In this document: positions 13,362 to 15,799 of the stretch, in pieces
Position numbering within the stretch: position 1 is the first letter of the stretch
How the letters are laid out: every line of letters starts with the position of its first letter
Assembly: GCA_934385225.1 (NCBI GenBank)
Contig: CAKRPQ010000040.1
Coordinates: 1 to 15,799 of the forward strand
Origin: an uncultured Eubacteriales bacterium
Lineage (GTDB): Bacteria; Bacillota; Clostridia; Oscillospirales; CAG-272
Length of the DNA stretch: 15,799 nucleotides
Reading direction: 5' to 3'
Position numbers and translations under genes: made by a program
The notes under the pieces: model-generated
Told to the model about the DNA's origin: nothing
The model's input: only the letters and a program-made list of their open reading frames with translations
The model's database searches: none

Positions 13362-14588
13362 ATGAATTTGTTTATTACGGTAGCTCCCGCAAATTACGCG
13401 GGAAGCATAAAGGCAGACCTTGTCTGCAACGGAAAAAACGATGAGTTGGTAATTCAGAAGGCTATCGACAGGTGCGTTTCGGAGAATAAAAATGTTATGC
13501 TGTTAAACGGAATTTATCACATTGACGGATTTCACAATTATTACGGTGACGAGGGACCGCAAACGGCGATCTGTTTTCCGAATGTATGGCGCGAGATCAA
13601 ATTTTTCGGGCAAAATCACGAGTACGGTTTTCGTAAAAGCTATAATAACGGTGTCGTGTTGTATGTCTCGGAGGAGGCACTGACGGGAATTGCCGAAGAA
13701 ACCGATGTTGTGAGAGGACAGTGGAGCTACGCGGGAGTACAGAACGGTTCGTCGCTTCATATGGAGGATATTTCGGTGTTTCTTGCGAATAATAAACACG
13801 GGATAAGATGTGTTGACCTAAGACGAACAGACAGAGTTGAAATTAAAAATATGACACTTGTCGGCTATGCGGATTCTTTTGACAAGGATCCCGATTACGG
13901 CCTCGGAATACCGCCCGAAGTTCCCGCAAAGGGGTGTATAGGACTCACCATGACAGACGGGAGCAATAACAGTTACTGCAACTACATAAACGTTCAGACC
14001 TACGGATTTGACGAAGGAATACAGGTCGGCGGAGAGCATGTCGTCTGCATAAATTGCGGAGCTGCCGGCGGGCGTTACGGCTTTACATTCGGAAATTACG
14101 AAACACATTGCGGTTCGAATCACCCTATCACGCTTATAAACTGCATGGACGAAAGAAATATAAACCTCCCGCTTTTCAATATGTGCGGTGATGACGACGG
14201 GAACGGAAAACGCTTGCAGGGGAGACAGGAGGTGACTCTTATAAGTTTTAATATGGAACGTGTGGAGAAACAGACTCCCGGCGGAAAGCTCGGAGATGTA
14301 ATGAGAGAGGTTCACCCCGGCACATGGAGAGGAAACATTGATTTTACGGTGCAGCCCGCATGGAACGCACTTAATTCCGTGAATTTCAGGCTGTGGGAAA
14401 ATGACGGATCGGGAAGCGGCATAAAAACGCGAAACAACTGCCATAAAAGTATCTGTAAAACGTCCGAAAGGCTTGAATACTATCCTACGCTCGGACAGCA
14501 GATTTTTGATACCGACTTAAACAAAATGCTTGTGTGCGTTGACCCCGAAAACAGAAGATGGGTTGACTGCGACGGGAACGAAATGTGA
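13362..14588 (+). CDS. right-handed parallel beta-helix (pectin-lyase-fold) protein, probably cytoplasmic
   Basis: 408 residues without a signal peptide or membrane segment. Residues 18-36 (ADLVCNGKNDELVIQKAID) match the start of pectate-lyase superfamily proteins (the D-G-x-x-D-x-x-x-I-x-x-A-I pattern). The following LNGIYHIDG and repeated short strands with Asn/Gly turns (about 125-265: HMEDISVFLANNKHGI, EIKNMTLVGYAD, CNYINVQTYGFDEGIQVGG, VVCINCGAAGGRYGF) indicate successive beta-helix coils. The C-terminal tail (376-404: TLGQQIFDTDLNKMLVCV then RRWVDCDG) resembles short tails seen on phage tail-spike and other beta-helix proteins. Catalytic residues cannot be assigned. Control by an adjacent AraC regulator suggests a polysaccharide lyase, glycosidase or epimerase on imported oligosaccharides; that function is inferred. 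The RBS and promoter support the start. Confidence 0.72.
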   Translation: MNLFITVAPANYAGSIKADLVCNGKNDELVIQKAIDRCVSENKNVMLLNGIYHIDGFHNYYGDEGPQTAICFPNVWREIKFFGQNHEYGFRKSYNNGVVLYVSEEALTGIAEETDVVRGQWSYAGVQNGSSLHMEDISVFLANNKHGIRCVDLRRTDRVEIKNMTLVGYADSFDKDPDYGLGIPPEVPAKGCIGLTMTDGSNNSYCNYINVQTYGFDEGIQVGGEHVVCINCGAAGGRYGFTFGNYETHCGSNHPITLINCMDERNINLPLFNMCGDDDGNGKRLQGRQEVTLISFNMERVEKQTPGGKLGDVMREVHPGTWRGNIDFTVQPAWNALNSVNFRLWENDGSGSGIKTRNNCHKSICKTSERLEYYPTLGQQIFDTDLNKMLVCVDPENRRWVDCDGNEM

Positions 14589-14606
14589 CCGAAAACCCGC
14601 GTAAAT

Positions 14607-14674
14607 AATAAATATCCCTCCGTTTTGCAAGTGCCCGTTTTTTACGGACCTGTGCATGCGGAGGGATATTTATT
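14607..14674. terminator. long inverted repeat between convergent genes, probable bidirectional terminator
   Basis: The perfect 16-bp arms are AATAAATATCCCTCCG (14607-14622) and its complement at 14659-14674. They enclose 36 nt with a small inner CCGT/ACGG hairpin around a T6 run. The right arm directly abuts the hprK stop codon. There is no clean T tract outside the stem; the AT-rich base of the stem itself would supply the weak tail. The role is inferred from position between convergent genes. Confidence 0.6.
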
Positions 14675-15622
14675 TCAGCCTAACGACGGATCTTCTATAC
14701 CCATCTGGCTCATAAGGTGCTTGTTGAATTCGACGGCGGTGTTGTAGCCCATCTTTTTCTGACGATTGTTCATTGCCGCTATTTCAAGGATTATCGCAAG
14801 GTTTCTTCCCGGGCGTACGGGGATCGTTATCGCGGGTACGTCTATGCCGAGAATGTTTATCGTCTCGCTGTCAAGTCCGAGACGGTCGTACATTTTGCCC
14901 TGTATCCACGGTTCGAGGTTTATTACAAGGTCGATTTTTTCCGTGTCCTTTACCGCACCGACGCCGAAAAGGCGCTTGATGTCAACGATGCCGATGCCGC
15001 GAAGCTCAACGTAGTGCCTGATTATTTCGGGGGCGCTTCCGACAAGCGTTGTTGCCGAAACTCTCTTGACTTCGACCGCGTCGTCTGCGATAAGTCTGTG
15101 ACCGCGTTTTACAAGCTCTATCGCCGTTTCGCTTTTGCCGACTCCGCTGTCGCCGAGGAGCAGAAGTCCTTCGCCGTAGACTTCGACAAGAACTCCGTGC
15201 CGCGTTATTCTCGGTGCAAGCTCGACGTGAAGGTACGCTATTATCGCGGCGAGCAGAGCGCTTGTCCTCTCCTCGCTTGTTAGGACGGGAACACCGCATT
15301 CGTCGGCACATTCGAGAATTTCGTCAAAAACCGAAAGCCCCGACGAGAAGATGAGTGCGGCGGGCTTCATTTTCATATAGTTTTCGACTCGGATTTTTCT
15401 CTCCGCTTCCGAAAGCTCGGCGAGATAAGCGTGTTCCGCCTTTCCGAACATCTGAATCCTTGATTTTTCGAACTTTTCGAAAAATCCCGTGAGAGCAAGC
15501 CCCGGTCTTTCGACGTCGGGGTTTGATATGTATATTTCGTCGGCTGATGTCGGCAGATAGACTTCGCCCAGGCGCATTTCCTTTATCAGTTTGCTTAATT
15601 TTATCGAATACGTCTCTTCCAT
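14675..15622 (-). CDS. hprK: HPr kinase/phosphorylase
   Basis: 315 residues, typical length. The N-terminal domain (about 1-130) precedes the kinase domain. RHGVLVEVYGEG (141-152) carries the conserved His142, and the P-loop is GDSGVGKSE (157-165). An Asp pair at 180-181 (LIADDAVEV) follows, then the family signature ELRGIGIVDIKRLFGVGAV (206-224) and the C-terminal VRPGRNLA (269-276), important for phosphorylase activity. The enzyme adds phosphate to Ser46 of HPr, or removes it, according to ATP, fructose-1,6-bisphosphate and phosphate levels. It thereby drives CcpA-dependent catabolite repression in Bacillota. GGAG lies 9 nt before the start. A weak promoter (TTGAAG, 17 bp, CAAAAT) can be read upstream on the minus strand, overlapping the repeat element. 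The long inverted repeat follows the stop, so it seems to end its transcript. Confidence 0.97.
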   Translation of the reverse strand: MEETYSIKLSKLIKEMRLGEVYLPTSADEIYISNPDVERPGLALTGFFEKFEKSRIQMFGKAEHAYLAELSEAERKIRVENYMKMKPAALIFSSGLSVFDEILECADECGVPVLTSEERTSALLAAIIAYLHVELAPRITRHGVLVEVYGEGLLLLGDSGVGKSETAIELVKRGHRLIADDAVEVKRVSATTLVGSAPEIIRHYVELRGIGIVDIKRLFGVGAVKDTEKIDLVINLEPWIQGKMYDRLGLDSETINILGIDVPAITIPVRPGRNLAIILEIAAMNNRQKKMGYNTAVEFNKHLMSQMGIEDPSLG

Positions 15623-15669
15623 TTTCGCATTCTCCTTGTTTTTGTTTGCTTGACACAGTGATTTTGAAT

Positions 15670-15799
15670 TTAACGGTCACAGGCTTCAACAGAATTTGGG
15701 GAGGTGACCATGATTTGTTTGAATTTTACTTAACGGTCACGGTTTTTAGCTGAACTTTGCAAATTTGCCTATGGCAAATTTGGGGAGGTGACCATGATT
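15670..15799 (+). repeat. tandem repeat element with SD-ATG module, continuing past the window end
   Basis: Two unit copies are seen. TTAACGGTCAC occurs at 15670-15680 and 15730-15740. A 23-bp identical block containing GGGGAGGTGACCATGATT ends at 15715 and again at 15799, with its copies at 15693-15715 and 15777-15799. The connecting parts are related but differ in length: the second unit holds an extra hairpin segment. The conserved block contains GGAGGTGA, an excellent Shine-Dalgarno sequence, 5 nt (from GGAGG) before an ATG. After the first copy this opens a seven-codon frame (MICLNFT, 15710-15733) whose stop overlaps the next TTAACGGTCAC. GGTCAC and GTGACC can pair over the SD in each unit. 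The window ends inside the array, so copy number and downstream gene are unknown. Confidence 0.75.
15760..15782. repeat. 10-bp inverted repeat inside the second repeat unit
   Basis: CAAATTTGCC (15760-15769) and GGCAAATTTG (15773-15782) form a perfect stem with a TAT loop. It is absent from the first unit and accounts for most of the length difference. In RNA it would stack directly upstream of the GGGGAGG Shine-Dalgarno block. Confidence 0.8.

Noticed and set aside
15670..15799. CRISPR array
   Set aside because: Only two repeats are seen, the spacers are themselves related to each other, and the repeat contains an SD-ATG block; no cas genes are present.

Overview
The window looks like a chromosomal segment of an uncultured, gut-type member of the Clostridia (Bacillota). 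The evidence is HPr kinase/phosphorylase, a lysine riboswitch with an intrinsic terminator, strong GGAGG ribosome binding sites, large BspA-type leucine-rich-repeat surface proteins and a GH38 alpha-mannosidase. I see no phage, transposase, CRISPR, rRNA or tRNA. Genus cannot be decided from the sequence alone.

Layout. (1) 1-3530, carbohydrate block: the 3' part of a GH38 alpha-mannosidase gene (+) converges on a two-gene minus-strand operon encoding an enolase-superfamily acid-sugar dehydratase and a short-chain dehydrogenase. (2) 3646-9227, surface block: two large secreted LRR_5/BspA-like proteins on the minus strand. The upstream one ends in a C-terminal membrane anchor and the downstream one appears to be released. 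A strong minus-strand terminator closes the block. (3) 9228-9979, a long non-coding control region: AT-rich DNA with a perfect 34-bp palindrome, then a promoter with consensus -35 and -10 hexamers (17-bp spacer), a lysine (L-box) riboswitch and its terminator. (4) 9980-12385, an overlapping three-gene polar amino-acid ABC importer operon, almost certainly for lysine because of the riboswitch. (5) 12454-14588, a divergent pair of an AraC-family regulator and a right-handed beta-helix (pectin-lyase-fold) protein, with an 18-bp imperfect palindrome between them. (6) 14675-15622, hprK, the sensor kinase of carbon catabolite repression. (7) 15623-15799, the start of a tandemly repeated element that carries a strong Shine-Dalgarno sequence plus ATG and runs off the window.

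The most unusual feature is the substrate-binding protein of the lysine importer. It is a lipoprotein whose two halves appear in the reverse of the normal family order: the segment that is normally C-terminal comes first and the normal N-terminal segment comes last, as expected for a circular permutation. Other points worth a second look are the riboswitch, where the terminator 5' arm copies the P1 5' arm, the palindrome in the control region, the operator-like palindrome in the AraC/beta-helix intergenic space, and the terminal repeat element with a possible SD-masking hairpin.
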